A stretch of 64,000 nt of DNA from Spodoptera frugiperda. Lineage: Eukaryota > Arthropoda > Insecta > Lepidoptera > Noctuidae. The DNA is taken from positions 3,782,001 through 3,846,000 of the forward strand of contig NC_064234.1 of assembly GCF_023101765.2 (NCBI RefSeq). Reading direction: 5' to 3'. This document shows, piece after piece, positions 34,301 to 46,381 of the stretch. The number at the start of each line of letters is the position of its first letter. The first letter of the stretch is position 1. A model generated the notes under the pieces. The model searched no databases. It was not told the origin of the DNA and saw only the letters and a list, made by a program, of their open reading frames with translations. The translations under genes were made by a program, and so were the position numbers.

Positions 34301-35868
34301 GGTAAAAAACTTTAGTTTCAAAACTACTTAAAACTAAAACGGGCGTTACTACCAAAAGCCACGTTTACGCGATAACTTTTAAACAAATTCGTACCCAACC
34401 TCCGTTCCGTGGCGAAAAATACATAAAAACTCCGTCAGTAACAATGAAATAAAAACGTAGAAACAACTGGATTAGACACTATACCTCCTGGCTTTACTGC
34501 CGTCTCAAAGTTCTCGTTGAAGAGAGCATTTCCTCGCATGTTAAAAGTAATAGGTAATTCAGGCCACTTCTAGCGTCTAATGAGTCGCAGGAACCTGTTC
34601 CAGTCTGCTTGCGTTGATTACACGATTAAGGGATGAAGCAAACGAGCGATTTAGCAAGAATGTGTCGTATGGGGTTATGTTAAGATTTCTATTCAAATAG
34701 TCATAAAAGATTAATTGGCAACTAGTTGTTAGTAGCTTATTACACATTTTATATGTGTTTGATTGACTATTTTGTAAAAATGGGGTGATACGATTTACGA
34801 GCATCGCCAGAGACTATAATCTATTGGGTAGGTATAAGCACTACCAAACTATCGTACTCGATTCTGTGGATCCATCATCCATCTATTTATCACGATATTG
34901 ATCGATAACTCAACGATACAATCCCATAATTAATTAAATCACGCTTTAGTGTCCATTCACTAACTCTACCCATATACAGAACACAAGTACATCTTCATTT
35001 AACAGGTCTAAGAAAAGCGTTTCAATCTCGTTGCGATGATCCGAAGATTAAGAGATAAGACAGAGAAGCGAGGTTCTGTGTATCGTAACCGTCGCTAGAT
35101 TACAATTGCGATTGGATTATCCGAGCGAATTGATTCCCAATTTGCTGTCTCTCCTGGTTACTTGAGGTGTTCTAAGTACCTGTCTATTGTGTTCCGTTCT
35201 TACATTGATTTTGAAGTACAGAGTTTATTGTGGAGACTGTGATTCTCGGTTGTATTTGGATCATAATAGGGATATGGTTGCAATTACCTTTAAAACCTTA
35301 AAGCATTAACTGCCGAAAGAAAACTGTTTAAGAGAAATCCTCCGCTAAGTGTTTAGCGGTTTAAATTAAATCAAAGTCAAAATTATTTATTTCAAATAGA
35401 CCGGAAAGACACTTTTGAACGTCAAAGCAAATATTACATTATAAAACAAAATGTCTGTCCGTCGGTCAGTCCTCTAGTGAACCTATTTACTCGCAAACGT
35501 GTTAATTCCATTATTTTTATGATCTTTTCTGTACAATGAAGTTTCTTATAGGTAAGTTGATTTCTAAAGGCCAAATCTTTCTTGCAAGCTACCAACTTGC
35601 TAGTAATATCACTAAATCTTATAGTCGTGTTGTCGACTAAAAATCGCAAGTCTATCCGACCTAAGTGTAGCAGTAACGATTGTCACAATTTTATGAGATA
35701 CTCGTAAAGTTGCCGTGGTGTAAGCTACATATATATAGGTACTACGTGTCTCCTTTGAACGCGGATAGTAAGAAGAGCGCATTTTCCTTATTAAATCAAC
35801 ATAATTGAGGTGCTTGGACATTCGTGTTTCTTTGGAGTAGATTCTCCATATGATAAAAAAATTGTTCT
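34301..35868. other. Gene-free interval
   Basis: AT-rich, with no recognised repeat. Short minus-strand ORFs (34577-34804, 35434-35649, 35612-35923) have no motifs. Confidence 0.4.
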
Positions 35869-35870
35869 TT

Positions 35871-35992
35871 TGTAATAATATGACTATGAATAAAGTAAAA
35901 AGTTTTAGATTCTTTATTTGCAAATTCTATTGTAATAATATATGGTTGTGAATAAAGTAAGAATTTTGAGATTTTGTATTTGCAGATTAGAA
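35871..35992. repeat. Tandem duplication, ~60 bp period, two units
   Basis: TGTAATAATAT starts both units (35871, 35931), each continuing with GAATAAAGTAA and ending TATTTGCA. Moderate divergence. Confidence 0.6.
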
Positions 35993-36054
35993 TGCATTTC
36001 CTAATGATAATTGATACGAAACTGTAACACTATTTTTTATAACCCGTTAACTAA

Positions 36055-36165
36055 ATAGACTTTTTAGGGTTCCATAGCCAAATAGCAAACAATGGAAATC
36101 TTATAGATTCGTCATGTCTGTTTGTCCGTCCATAATGTCACAGCCATTTATTTTATTATACACTA
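36055..36165 (+). repeat. GGGTTCCATAGCCAAA-type dispersed repeat
   Basis: TTAGGGTTCCATAGCCAAAT, then CTTATAGATTCGTCATGTCT, GTTTGTCCGTCC and TGTCACAGCCA follow the order of a repeat I recognise from many arthropod genomes. There is only one copy in this window, so the call rests on memory of the pattern. Confidence 0.5.
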
Positions 36166-37284
36166 TAACTATCATAAAATATGACTATCATTATAATACA
36201 TAGTAATATCTAAAATCCTCCTTTTTAAATCCTATAATCTCCAAGTAGAGGACACTCAACGCAGCGCAAAGGCACGATTTCCAGCAACCCTTTGAGTACC
36301 CCAACAAAAGCGGTCTGGCTGCTTTATTTTCCTAAAATACGTTGTTACCAAGTACTCAGTCACAGTGTGAGTATGTATGTATGTACGTCACAGCGTTTCC
36401 CGCCGCCTAATGTATTAGTTTTCCCACATTATTAGTTTCTTGACGCGCCAGCCCTGGATTATGTCTTTGTACCCGGTTATTAACTAAATGAAAAAAATGT
36501 GCCGTCGCATAAGCAGCTATAAAATTTGCTAGTTACAGTCTCTTTTGGTTTGTGTAGTGTTATTAGATGATAGTGGTTTGAAATGCATGAGACTTTTGGA
36601 AAACGTTAAGACAAACAAAATTGAACCTTTTTGTTTTTTTATGTGCTTCATTGAAGCATGTAGTCGTAAATGTGACTGTTAAGAATTAGCATTAAGGTTC
36701 AATTTCAAGGGTCTGAGTTTTTAGAAGAGGTACTTATGGTTCGGATCGTGTTCTTATTGGACACTGTTACTCTACCTAACAATAATAATTATGCTCAGTA
36801 CTGTTCTATAATAGGTACTAACAGAAAATGATAGGCCATCAAACGGTTTGTTATTTCACTCCAGACTCAATTTTACAAGAAATATTTCCATATAAATTAC
36901 TTCTTATTACTGCGGCGACAATCATTAACTAGAAAATTATACCTAAATAACTAAAAACCTCTAATTACTAAAAGCAGTGATTAAGTAACCTTACTTAAGT
37001 TAAGTCTCGTGTTAAGTTTCCCATAGCTTAATTATCACATTTTCAAAGTAAGGTAATCACTTATTCAGGACATAGCGTGGTCTATAGCAGTTTCATACTA
37101 AAATAATCCTTTCTTTGCTTTGTTTAGAATACATAATTAATTAAACGAGGAAGTAAACAATCATCTTGAATGCTAAATTGCTCGGAAAATTTCAGTGTAA
37201 CTAAAGTTCAATAAAGTTAACATGTATTTAGGCAATCAAATAAGATTGGATAAACTTATCGAATACCGCCCCACTATAAAACCA
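36166..37284. other. Gene-free interval, possible regulatory island near 36260-36500
   Basis: A less AT-rich segment (ACGCAGCGCAAAGGCACG, GTCACAGCGTTTCCCGCCGC, GACGCGCCAGCCCTGGATTA) stands out from AT-rich DNA and is not a repeat seen elsewhere here. No coding signal. Confidence 0.25.
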
Positions 37285-37336
37285 TTAAAAATTGCGGCGA
37301 AAATCAACGTGTGTTGATTTTCGTCGCAATTTTTAA
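37285..37336. repeat. 24 bp hairpin with 4-nt loop
   Basis: The left arm ends GCGGCGAAAATCAAC and the right arm starts GTTGATTTTCGTCGC, separated by GTGT. There is one mismatch in 24 bp. No flanking target duplication was seen. Confidence 0.6.
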
Positions 37337-37947
37337 CTTAACCCGATCGGGAATCGAATATCAGACTCATTTTTTATCAGTCGTCTGTCTTGTATTTCGA
37401 AACTATTATAAAACTTTACATACAACTGTAACTTCAACAGAATAAACGACTCTAGTTCACTTTAATTACTCAAAATTCAAGTGTTTACGTAAACTATTCC
37501 GATATCGTAATACAATATTTTAAGCAAAAAGTGGGAACCAACTTAGATTGGATCAAACCGACATACAATAAAACTTGGATTAAGGTTATGAATAACTTAA
37601 GTTTCACGTAAAAACCCTTCGGTAAGTATTTAAGTTATAAGCAGATAAAGTGCTTTGTACCTGAAAATATCCAAAGCTTTGAAATTGAGTAACAAAAATG
37701 TGGGTAATGTTTTAGTTTATTGAATATTAAGCTTAGTTACACAAGTAAATTTATTTACATTTATCTGATAAAAATACTCTCGAGGGTTTGAAATAAAACA
37801 AGGTTTTTGTGGTTGGTTGTACAGCTATCATGTTCTGTTTATCATTATTTGTTTTGTCTTTTGTATTGCTTGTGAAAATTGTTTTCTTTTTTTTTTTTAA
37901 TAAAAAGAATTGTATCTATTTAATTCAGAGGAATATGGTAGTTTCCA

Positions 37948-38085
37948 AATAGTCAAATCCAATACTTTTATCGATATGTCAACATGATACTTTTCTATGA
38001 ATTTTGTAGTAGATCGCTAGTTATGGCGTCATCAGTTTTGCATAAAATAGCATACTTATTTTCAAATTAACTAGAAAATATGCTT
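37948..38085 (+). repeat. Unclassified dispersed repeat family L (copy 1)
   Basis: This shares AGTCAAATCCAATACTTTTA, TCTATGAATTTTGTAGTAGA, GGCGTCATCAG and AAATAGCATACTTA with 59285-59425 in the same order. I do not recognise the family and cannot define its ends. Confidence 0.6.
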
Positions 38086-38545
38086 AAAAACTTTATAAAT
38101 GGGAGAAATAAAAAAACACGAACTTATTTAAAATTAGAATTTCTCTATTTGAAAGCTGGTCTTTTAGTGGTACAAAACTTCGTGGATATAACCTATTTAT
38201 TATATTATTATTACTGGGTAATTTGTACAGTAGTTAGTTATACACTTATACATACATATCTTGTAGATATCATACTAATATCTTTTCCTTATTAGTTTAT
38301 GATGAAACGAGATTACAGAAACTTTTATCTTTCTTATATTTTATCAAATATGATTTTACTGACGAAATTATTTATCTCTAGATATTTTTGTATCTGTAAT
38401 CAATCATGTTAAGTATTATACTTGCGATTCTCTGGAAATCGTCTATAGTTTTATTTCCTAAGTCTATAGAAAGGTTATTAAGAAATATTAAGTCTAAATT
38501 TCTTAGTTGCCCGGTGTCTGAAATTTTGCTCAGTATAAGGCAAAT

Positions 38546-38660
38546 ACCCTTTACACGGGACTTATAAAATGGTGAAAAGTGGGTGTACTTCGTAGAGTGG
38601 TATTACGTACCATAACGTGTACCTCTGCCTACTCCCTCGGGGATAAAAGGCACGACGATA
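38546..38660 (+). repeat. Dispersed repeat family B (copy 2)
   Basis: ACACGGGACTTATAAAATGG, TGAAAAGTGGGTGTACTTCG, GTGTACCTCTGCCTACTCCC and TCGGGGATAAAAGGCACGAC: the full head-to-tail order of the family. Confidence 0.65.
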
Positions 38661-39044
38661 TGAGTACCTACATACACATCTATGTCTGAATCATCACAAT
38701 CTCGTGAAAAGACATAGTTCTATCCAAGACAAACCGCTCAGGGTTAGAATGTACGTATTTCTCGCTTCGATTCTATTTTGTTACCTAAGGCCCTGACTTC
38801 CAACAGTTCCAACTACATTATTGACTTGCAATCTATTTAAACCAAGATAGTGATCGAAACTGTAACATATGTGCAGTCTCGGAAATAGACTACATTTTGC
38901 ACTCTAGCAAAACATGAATATCGTTTTAGGGAAACGAATTGAATTTTTATTTGGTGGTTGATTTGTTCATTGCTCCACTCGTATAAACTAGTGGAGTTTG
39001 GTTGAATTATTGTTCTACTGTAAATAGTTGTAAAAAAAGATATT

Positions 39045-39176
39045 ATCGTCATCAGCCTGTTTTCGTCCACTGCCGGACAAGCCTCTCCAATGGCACGCCA
39101 GTGAGCTCGATTTTCAGCTCTACGCATCAACTACTACCAGCCACCAGCCGCCGATATCGTCACTCCACCCAGCAAA
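39045..39176 (+). repeat. Dispersed repeat family H (copy 1)
   Basis: ATCGTCATCAGCCTGTTTTC, GTCCACTGCCGGACAAGCCT, GGCTCTACG-like and CACTCCACCCAGC. This is a pattern I associate with a common moth LINE-type tail. A short minus-strand copy is at 50475-50543. Confidence 0.55.
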
Positions 39177-39409
39177 AGATATTATGCTGAAAAATATTAA
39201 GAGTTCGTTAAGAAACTTATCTTTATCGATCCTATATAAAAACCTCTCAATGTACACAGGAATGCCTTTTCCACCACTTTTCCGCAACTTAAGGTCCATA
39301 GTACTCGTTTGTGTAAAACAAAGACAAGTCGAAAACATAAAACGGACGAATTGCAAACAGTGTCACGAGCCACTTTCATTGCACGGTCCAGTTGTGGAGT
39401 TCACATAAA

Positions 39410-41056
39410 ATTTATTCCTTCCCACAAGTAAGTGGGAACCTCGGCGAATTTTCTAGTCAGGAGTGAATTTATTTTGAGAAGTAAAACTTGGTAAGACAAC
39501 GTTTCTCAAGTAATCCAGTCGTGGTTTACGTTAGCTTGGCGAGCTCGTGACGTCAGCGCTACGTAATGAGTTAGGAACTTCGCAAATAATAATTTGAAAG
39601 CGTAAGTCCGCTGCAGGTGTTATAGTTTTAATTTGAATTTACATTGTAGACATAAATTTCAATCAAGTTTTGATTTAAATTCTATAGAGTAGTAAAATAA
39701 AATAAAAATAATAATTACCTAACACATTTCTAAATCAGGAAGGCACAATAAAACCAGTATTTTAACTTTTTAAACACCATTAAAACTCTTATGGGTCAGT
39801 CTGTAAAATTCCGCCAAAATTTCACATAACACTTTATATTATAGCTGCTTCGTGACAATAACATCCAATGAAAAGTGTGACTCGAGTTTTGGAACCCCCA
39901 TTAAAATTCCAGAGGGTCATTCTGGATTTATAATATCGCAAAATTTTGCGAGCCAAAGGGAACAATTAGATAAATCGCAAACCATTTATTTAAATTGTGT
40001 TCCATTTGTTTAACTCTTCCCTAAATAAATGGGTCGCTCCATAAGGAAAAAAATACGAGATACAGTTTCTCGTTTTTAGGTGATGCCGCTCTTTCCATTA
40101 CATTTATCAGCCATCATTTACGAGGGCCGGAAAAGGTGTTTAATTTTTCTTTCTTCAACATTACTTCAACGATTTACTGCGGTCGGAGTAGAAACGAAAA
40201 TTAGCCTCATTTTATTGAATTTCCTTGCGTTATTTTTTTGTTACCGAGAGCGACTATCGAGTACGAATTTGGGGATTCTCTACTATCAGAAGAGTAAGAA
40301 TTTTGATGTAGATTCTTAGATTGTGTAAAGTATTAATAAAGTTGTGATATCTAATCTTAAAAACTATTTTTCATACCTATTAGCTAAACGCCATTCTTCC
40401 ATCTTCTAGTAAATCCATCACTAAATAAATAATACCACGGCAAACCTAATGCGTTGGCTTAAACAGCTATCATAGCAAGGTCAGACGGTCCGCAAACACC
40501 ATAATCAGTTCATATAATCAGAAGATTAACTAATAATGGGTCCAGCACCCTCGAAAGGTGATTAGGATCAGGTCGGCACGCGAGGCGAGGGTTGAAAGCT
40601 ATCGCCCATCATTATAGCTGAACACCGTCTCAGCAACTTCTTTCGTTCTTCAGATTTCAAGGTCCTTTGTAAACCGTTAAGATCCACTTCTCATTTTTTT
40701 TTATGTCAAGTAAAACGAATATCTCGACTGTCCCCTACGGGATAACTGATTTAATATTTTCTCTAAGCTTGTTTACTAGCAAAACTTTCTTAAATGTGAC
40801 ATGTTTTTCAAATTGTATTTGGAAAAAGTTTGTGATTCGATTGTTTTTTAAAACAATTGAATAAGACTGGAACGTCTGAATGTCGTCTATAAAAATAAAA
40901 ATAAGATTTTTTGTTTTAGGTACGCTAATAGTATGTCAAACAAACTTTATACTTCTACTTGTACTCAAACTTTTTGAGAGAACGTGTCTTCTAAATGTCA
41001 AGATAGATAATCTTCTCATATTCCTTTAGATCTTACTTACCTAATATTCAAAGTGG
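39410..41056. other. Gene-free interval with a CRE-type site
   Basis: A GC-richer stretch at 39520-39620 contains TGACGTCA (39548-39555), the full cAMP-response-element palindrome. Another non-repeat GC-richer patch lies near 40480-40620. The 79-codon ORF at 40080 is not supported. Confidence 0.25.
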
Positions 41057-41198
41057 AATTTTAGTCTTTATTTTCCCGTGGCAGAATGACTTTTATTAAT
41101 TTATTAAAAAACAACTTTGTATTTGCTGAGTAGATCTCTGTTTGGATAGTACTACTGATAGCAAGTCATTCTGTCGCGGGAAAACAACGACTAAAATT
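41057..41198. mobile_element. 142 bp MITE with 36 bp TIRs
   Basis: AATTTTAGTC...CAGAATGACTT (41057-41092) pairs with 41163-41198 at 32 of 36 positions. The interior is ~70 bp and non-coding. No clear target duplication. Confidence 0.7.
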
Positions 41199-41520
41199 GC
41201 ACGGTGTAGTTATCTCATCTCTCCGGGCTTCATAATATACAGTATGTTAACTAACAGAGGGCGTTCTTGTTAACCCGCAATAGTATAGCATCCATAAATG
41301 CTAAAAAAATATTACCATTAAAAAAAAGCAAATTTATTTTTTTTAATATTAAAATATTCACCAAATATTTTAAATCGATACGTAAAAGAAACACTCTGTG
41401 CACGCGTAGTTGAAGGAAGGCAACGTTGCAATTTATTGCTTATTTTTCTATGCTGATATTTTTATTTTAATCTATTAATGATATAGATTAACGAGTCTAC
41501 AATAGTTTCCAATAGGCTCA

Positions 41521-41634
41521 ACCCCTATTACATGGGACTTATAACACAAATGGTGAAAAGTGAGTGTATAGCGGCATTACGTTTCGTAATGAGCACCTCT
41601 GCCTACCCCTTCGGGGATAAAAGGCGTGACGTTG
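41521..41634 (+). repeat. Dispersed repeat family B (copy 3)
   Basis: The best-preserved copy: CCCCTATTACATGGGACTTA, GGTGAAAAGTGAGTGTATAG, CACCTCTGCCTACCCCTTCG, GGGATAAAAGGCGTGACG. The short ORF across it is incidental. Confidence 0.7.
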
Positions 41635-42046
41635 CTTTTTTATTAACGAGTTTAAAGGAACGTCCTTTGTTAGTTTACATACTGTATAACACTGTCAGCA
41701 AGTCTATCTGTTAAATAATCCGTTCAAAATCAGTGTACCTAGCAAGCAACACGTGTTCGTGTGTTAGCCAGATCGCTGTAGGATGGAGTGAAGAGTGATT
41801 GATCATCGGATTCCCAGCGGCAGTGTGCCTACCGCCTGTAATCTCCGCCGCTACACTGATTGATGTGCTCACACCCTTGTAAATACGGTCTTCATCTACC
41901 CAACTACCGAACGTGGCTGTCGAACTTCATCACGAAGATTTTACGGACAAATAAATAAGAGGTGTAGCTTGCAGTGGAACTTGGCATGTGTAGTTTGAAT
42001 GGATGTTTATCCGTTGTTATCATTATCATATGAATGTCGAATGAGC

Positions 42047-42217
42047 TGTCGTCGGCGGTATTTCCGAACCGATACAACCTCCAAGAAAAGTGCATACTCT
42101 TTTTTAAAAGGCCGGCAACTCACTGTGACTCCTCTGGTGTTGTGGATGTCCATGGGCGGCGCTGAGCGCTTACCATCAGGTGACTCGGCTGCTCGCTTGC
42201 CACCCGTTCCATAAAAA
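42047..42217 (+). repeat. LINE 3' end with family C tail
   Basis: The head (CTGTCGTCGGCGGTATTTCC, GAACCGATACAACC) differs from that of other family C copies but matches 48961-49142. The 3' half (GGCCGGCAACTCACTGTGAC, TCCATGGGCGGCGCTGAG, CTTACCATCAGGTGACTCG) is the common family C tail. In one frame the head reads CRRRYFRTDTTSKKSAYSF, which resembles a degraded LINE C-terminus. Confidence 0.65.
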
Positions 42218-42393
42218 CATCATTTAATATCAATTGGGGGTTATAGAAAATTTTCAGACATCAAATAACGGTTGCAAGTCAACATTGGAAAATACATGGT
42301 TACAAATTGAATTTGTACTCAAATATCTTATCGTTACAACTAGACAAATCCCCTAAAACAGCGTATCGTCAGTATAGACGAAAGGGGATCAAG

Positions 42394-42534
42394 AAAATAA
42401 ACCGACTTCACTAAAAAAGTTAAAAATAACTTTAATTTTGGAAGTCGGTGTTTCTGGGTATTATTTGTTTGTTGCTACACCGACTTCCGAAATTAAAGTT
42501 ATTTTTAACTTTTTTAGTGAAGTCGGTTTATTTT
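42394..42534. repeat. Near-perfect palindrome, 58 bp arms, 25-nt loop
   Basis: The arms 42394-42451 and 42477-42534 differ by a single base. They contain AAACCGACTTC and GAAGTCGGT, the terminal motif of a common lepidopteran repeat. Such a structure would extrude or fold readily. Confidence 0.8.
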
Positions 42535-42560
42535 TTTGTAAAAAGTATTTTATTTCACTC

Positions 42561-42595
42561 TTTTTAGTTGCGATACTCAGTATCGCAACTAAAAA
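42561..42595. repeat. Perfect 16 bp hairpin, 3-nt loop
   Basis: TTTTTAGTTGCGATAC and its exact complement flank TCA. It lies 26 bp after the larger palindrome and is followed by AAGTCGGTTAAAA, so it belongs to the same element. Confidence 0.75.
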
Positions 42596-42654
42596 AGTCG
42601 GTTAAAATCTCTATCTCAATAACTACTTTATTTATTTGTATTGTCACCGTCACT

Positions 42655-43310
42655 TAATTAACTTTATTGTGATTTCTATGTGAGTATGAAGTTCCATTGG
42701 CCATTTCTGGTCTTCTTCATCAGTTCCACCTCTTCAAAGGTTACTTTTTGACTGTAAATGCTTCAATCCTAGATGAATATACCATGTATAGTTCCCTATA
42801 ATATTTGAGGAGTTCCCTCGATTTCTCTTAGATCCCATCATCAGATCCTAACTTGGTGATAATGGGACCACCTCAGAACAATCTACTTTCGAACAAAAAA
42901 ATAATTTTGAAAATCCGTCGACAATTGACGGAGTATTAATTAACTTTATTATGATTTCTTTGTGAGTATGAAGTTCCATAGGCCATTTCTGGTCTTTTTC
43001 ATCAGTTCTACCTCTTCAAAGGTTACTTTTTTACTGTAAATGCTTCAATTCTAGATGAATATACCAAAATCACTATATAGTTCCCTATAATATTTGAGGA
43101 GTTCCCTCGATTTCTCTAAGATTCCATCATCAGATCCTAACTTGGTGACAATGGGACCACCTCAGAACTATCTACTTTCGAACAAAAAAAGAATTTTGAA
43201 AATCCGTCGACAATTGACGGAGTATTCGATGAACAAACATACAAAAAAAAAAAAAAAAAACATACAAACAGCCGAACATAGTACCTCCTCCTTTTGTGAA
43301 GTCGGTAAAA
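42655..43310. repeat. GAAGTCGGT-type repeat with a 282 bp tandem duplication
   Basis: Unit 1 (42655-42936) and unit 2 (42937-43226) are highly similar from TAATTAACTTTATT to CAATTGACGGAGTATT. Unit 2 is followed by an A-run (about 43240-43260) and the closing CCTCCTCCTTTTGTGAAGTCGGT (to 43306). With the 42394 palindrome the element spans about 42394-43310. I recognise the TTTGAGGAGTTCCCTCGATT core as a very common moth repeat of uncertain class. ORFs here are artefacts. Confidence 0.75.
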
Positions 43311-45701
43311 AGATCTTGTTTTATGAGCAAATTGAAGGGTTCCGGAGCTACATCGCTTGCTCAAGTATATCGCAGTACAAACTATAAACTCTAGTAAACA
43401 TCGCCGTCAAAAACCCATGAAATTCCTTCTCTATTTCCAACATTTGCAAGAAAAAATACGGATATCCTAATTTGTACTTTATTGTCAAGTAAAAACGTTC
43501 TTTTTAGATTACTCACGTAAATTCTTCTTGTTATGCCAAAGATATTTCAACTTCAACTGAGTACACAGTTAGAAGAGACAGTTCGTTTGAAGAACGTTTT
43601 TAAATTCAGAACGCGTTCCCCTCGCAAAACTAATGGCTTGCTTATTACAAACTTTTTGGTGGAGATGTCAGAAAAAGTATAACTTTGAGGGTTTAAGTTT
43701 TTTATTGTTTTGAATTTTTTACTCAAAGATAAAATGAGGTAAAATGCCTATCAGAAGTTTCAGTATTATTAACTTTTTATCTTGTAAAGTAAGAACAAAA
43801 TTGGATATTACACAAAATGTCTTTCAATCGTGATAAGTCATAACATGGAAAATGCTCCATACTTCACAAACCTTAACCAATTGCACCCAATCAAGACATA
43901 ATCCAATAAACTGCAAAGAAGCAGCAGTAGAACTGAACAAACATCCAAGATTAATAACACACCAGGTGTTCTAGCATCCAGCAACAGATTAAAAATAAAA
44001 TTAGCTAAAGAAGATCGATGGTGGCTCCGCCGTCAGTTCTGCAGTACAATAATCGGACAGTGATTCACGACTGCACGGCACTACCACGGCTAACGAACGG
44101 TAATCCTTACGAATCGTTCCGGCTTCCTCCGGCTAGCTATTTCAAGCTTTATTTTGTTCTCTGAACATTTTAGATGAGAAAACATTTTCTGATTTCCGTT
44201 TATTTTTTGTTGTTTTTTTTTTATCAACAAATAATAAATGCTTTGTTTTGTATTCCGCGAATTTCTTCTGTTCTACGTAGATTTACAATCTGTATTAAAA
44301 GTAATAGCAACCTACCTACCATCGTTGAGAAATAACAGATGTTATAATAATATTTCACCATCAGTTTTTACATAGATGGTGATTGAGTAATCGCTAATAT
44401 CCAAGCGTATCACCATCTAACAGTACCCAAGTTAGTGTACAATGTCCAATTTCCAATGCTACCGTCAGTTCCCCTTTAGTTCTACTCATTTCCAAATCAC
44501 CGAATTGAAATGAAGCGATATTGATTTCCATTCACGTTTCTAAGTTTAGTCCTAAATATAATAACGAAGTGTTCACACTGTATGAGAACAATATTATGGG
44601 AAAAAAAGCGTTAAATATTTTTCACGAAACCTGTATTATTGAGAGTGACCCAGCATAAACATGTACTTTCAATACTTGATTATTCATTCATCGCATTAAT
44701 ATTATCGTTTGTGACGTATCGAACGATATTTTTGGAATTAAAAGAGCCAGGGACGTTCTTGGTGTAATAAATTACATTGTTGTTATGTGCCTACATTGTT
44801 CGATATTTTATGTTCACGTCGCAAGATGTGAATTATGTGTGCGTGTTTTGATGTATGGTTGTGTTATACTTTGCGGTTTGTGCGATTTTGGTTACTTACC
44901 TATTAGAAATTGATCTTTGTCAAGTAAGTGATCGGAATCTAGATTCGAAAATTTATGAAATAGAGAATAATATAATGACTGTTGATGAAGCGAAAGAGGT
45001 ATGTAAGAGTCGTAGCTATTGATGGTCCATTGTCTCTGCCTACTCCAATGGGAGACAGGTGTGATGTTATGTATGAAATAGAAAAATATATATCTCTTTA
45101 ATAATAAGTCAACACCCTTTAAAAATAAAATTACCGAGACAGAAAAACCTAAACAGCAAAATGAGAAACAAGTCGAAATACAAGACCTAAATAAAATATT
45201 AATAAAAACCAAATGTTTGCTACCTGTCAGTACATTTAGCTAGCAGTGTTACCGTGAATAGCAATAACAAAGTTAAATCCCGTGATAGGTGTTACCCATC
45301 CATCATGAAGAGCCCTGGGGAGACCAGGTGATGTACTGAAGATTAAACCCGGCTATACTGCTACAGGGACATACTACCAAATATTACAAAATATTATGTA
45401 TTGGTTTCGTACCATTTTACGTAATATGCGGAAGAGTTGCGTCTACTTTTCCTTAAAGTCAGTTTCGTATGTACCTATTGGGTTACAGTACCAGCTAGTA
45501 AGAAGATTATTGTTGTTTAATATTATACTTAGGTACATATTAAAACAAAGGTCTTTTGTGTGTAGTTGTCGGAATTTGATTTAGTTACGAACTATGTTAC
45601 CGTATAGCATTAGCATGATAATTTAGCCAAATATTCGTGATTCATTTCCTATCATATAATCACATATTCGATAGCTTAGTAATAAAGAAAACCGTTACAG
45701 G
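43311..45701. other. Gene-free interval
   Basis: A GC-richer patch at 44020-44130 (GATGGTGGCTCCGCCGTCAG, CGTTCCGGCTTCCTCCGGC) is a possible conserved element. A partial family B-like tail (CTCTGCCTACTCCAATGGG) lies near 45035. Minus ORF 44892-45212 crosses it and is not supported. Confidence 0.35.
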
Positions 45702-45824
45702 TTCCTAAGAAATAGCATTATTATCGAAGGCAATGAAAGTGTTATATGTATAATGGATTGGGAACTAAAATGGCATTTCCTGGATAAAAAGCAGTTCAAT
45801 TCCTATCAATGGCATTGGTGTGTG
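45702..45824. repeat. Duplicated block X (upstream copy)
   Basis: 123 bp, from TTCCTAAGAAATAGCATTAT to GGCATTGGTGTGTG. It is repeated at 46038-46160 (exact offset 336) with about four differences. Confidence 0.85.
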
Positions 45825-46036
45825 GGACATCTGTGTGCTTGTTCATTTGTTTAAAGCCGTGGCGGGTTCAAGGTTGAGTTTATAAATAGAGTGTGCGAAA
45901 ATTACATTTATTTGTGTGCCCTGTATGAATGCCTCGTGTATTTGTGAATCCTGTGCACTGTATAAACACTTGGGGTGGTTGTTGTTATACTAATTTAATT
46001 ACCAACAATACATGGATGTTGGAGGACGTTTTTATA
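45823..46036. repeat. Duplicated block Y (upstream copy)
   Basis: 214 bp, from TGGGACATCTGTGTGCTTGT to GGAGGACGTTTTTATA. It is repeated at 48243-48449 with a few small indels. Here Y directly follows X. Confidence 0.85.
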
Positions 46037-46037
46037 C

Positions 46038-46160
46038 TTCCTAAGAAATAGCATTATTATCGAAGGCAATGAAAGTGTTATATGTATAATGGATTGGGAA
46101 CTAAAACGGCATTTCCTGGATAAAAAGCAGTTCAATTCCCATCGTTGGCATTGGTGTGTG
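46038..46160. repeat. Duplicated block X' (downstream copy)
   Basis: Second copy of X. After GGCATTGGTGTGTG the sequence diverges into a 2.08 kb unique segment instead of Y. Confidence 0.85.
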
Positions 46161-46347
46161 TAGCGAAGACACGTTACGGCTTATTGGCTGCTAATAAAAT
46201 GGTTCTGGCCACTTGTGAAAGCCTTTCACATGCTCGCATGAACATTCCGTTCCGTTCCGTGACGGCATTCACTGAAAATATAGCTGCAGCCGACGCGTCA
46301 TTTGTGGGTAGTCGGAGATTCACCCGTAGCGACACCACTTGAGATTC

Positions 46348-46381
46348 AGTCTAGCTTCTATCTTCGCGTCGAGCGGACGTG
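46348..46381 (+). promoter_or_regulatory. Candidate Inr + DPE core promoter
   Basis: TCAGTC (46346-46351) matches the arthropod initiator TCAKTY with A+1 at 46348. GGACGTG begins at 46375, exactly +28, and fits the downstream promoter element RGWYVT perfectly. There is no TATA box near -30, as usual for DPE promoters. The preceding 100 bp are CpG-richer than the surroundings and include a TTCCG microrepeat. Confidence 0.55.

Noticed and set aside
42655..43226. CRISPR-like direct repeats
   Set aside because: Only two long units without spacers, in a eukaryotic sequence. It is a simple tandem duplication.
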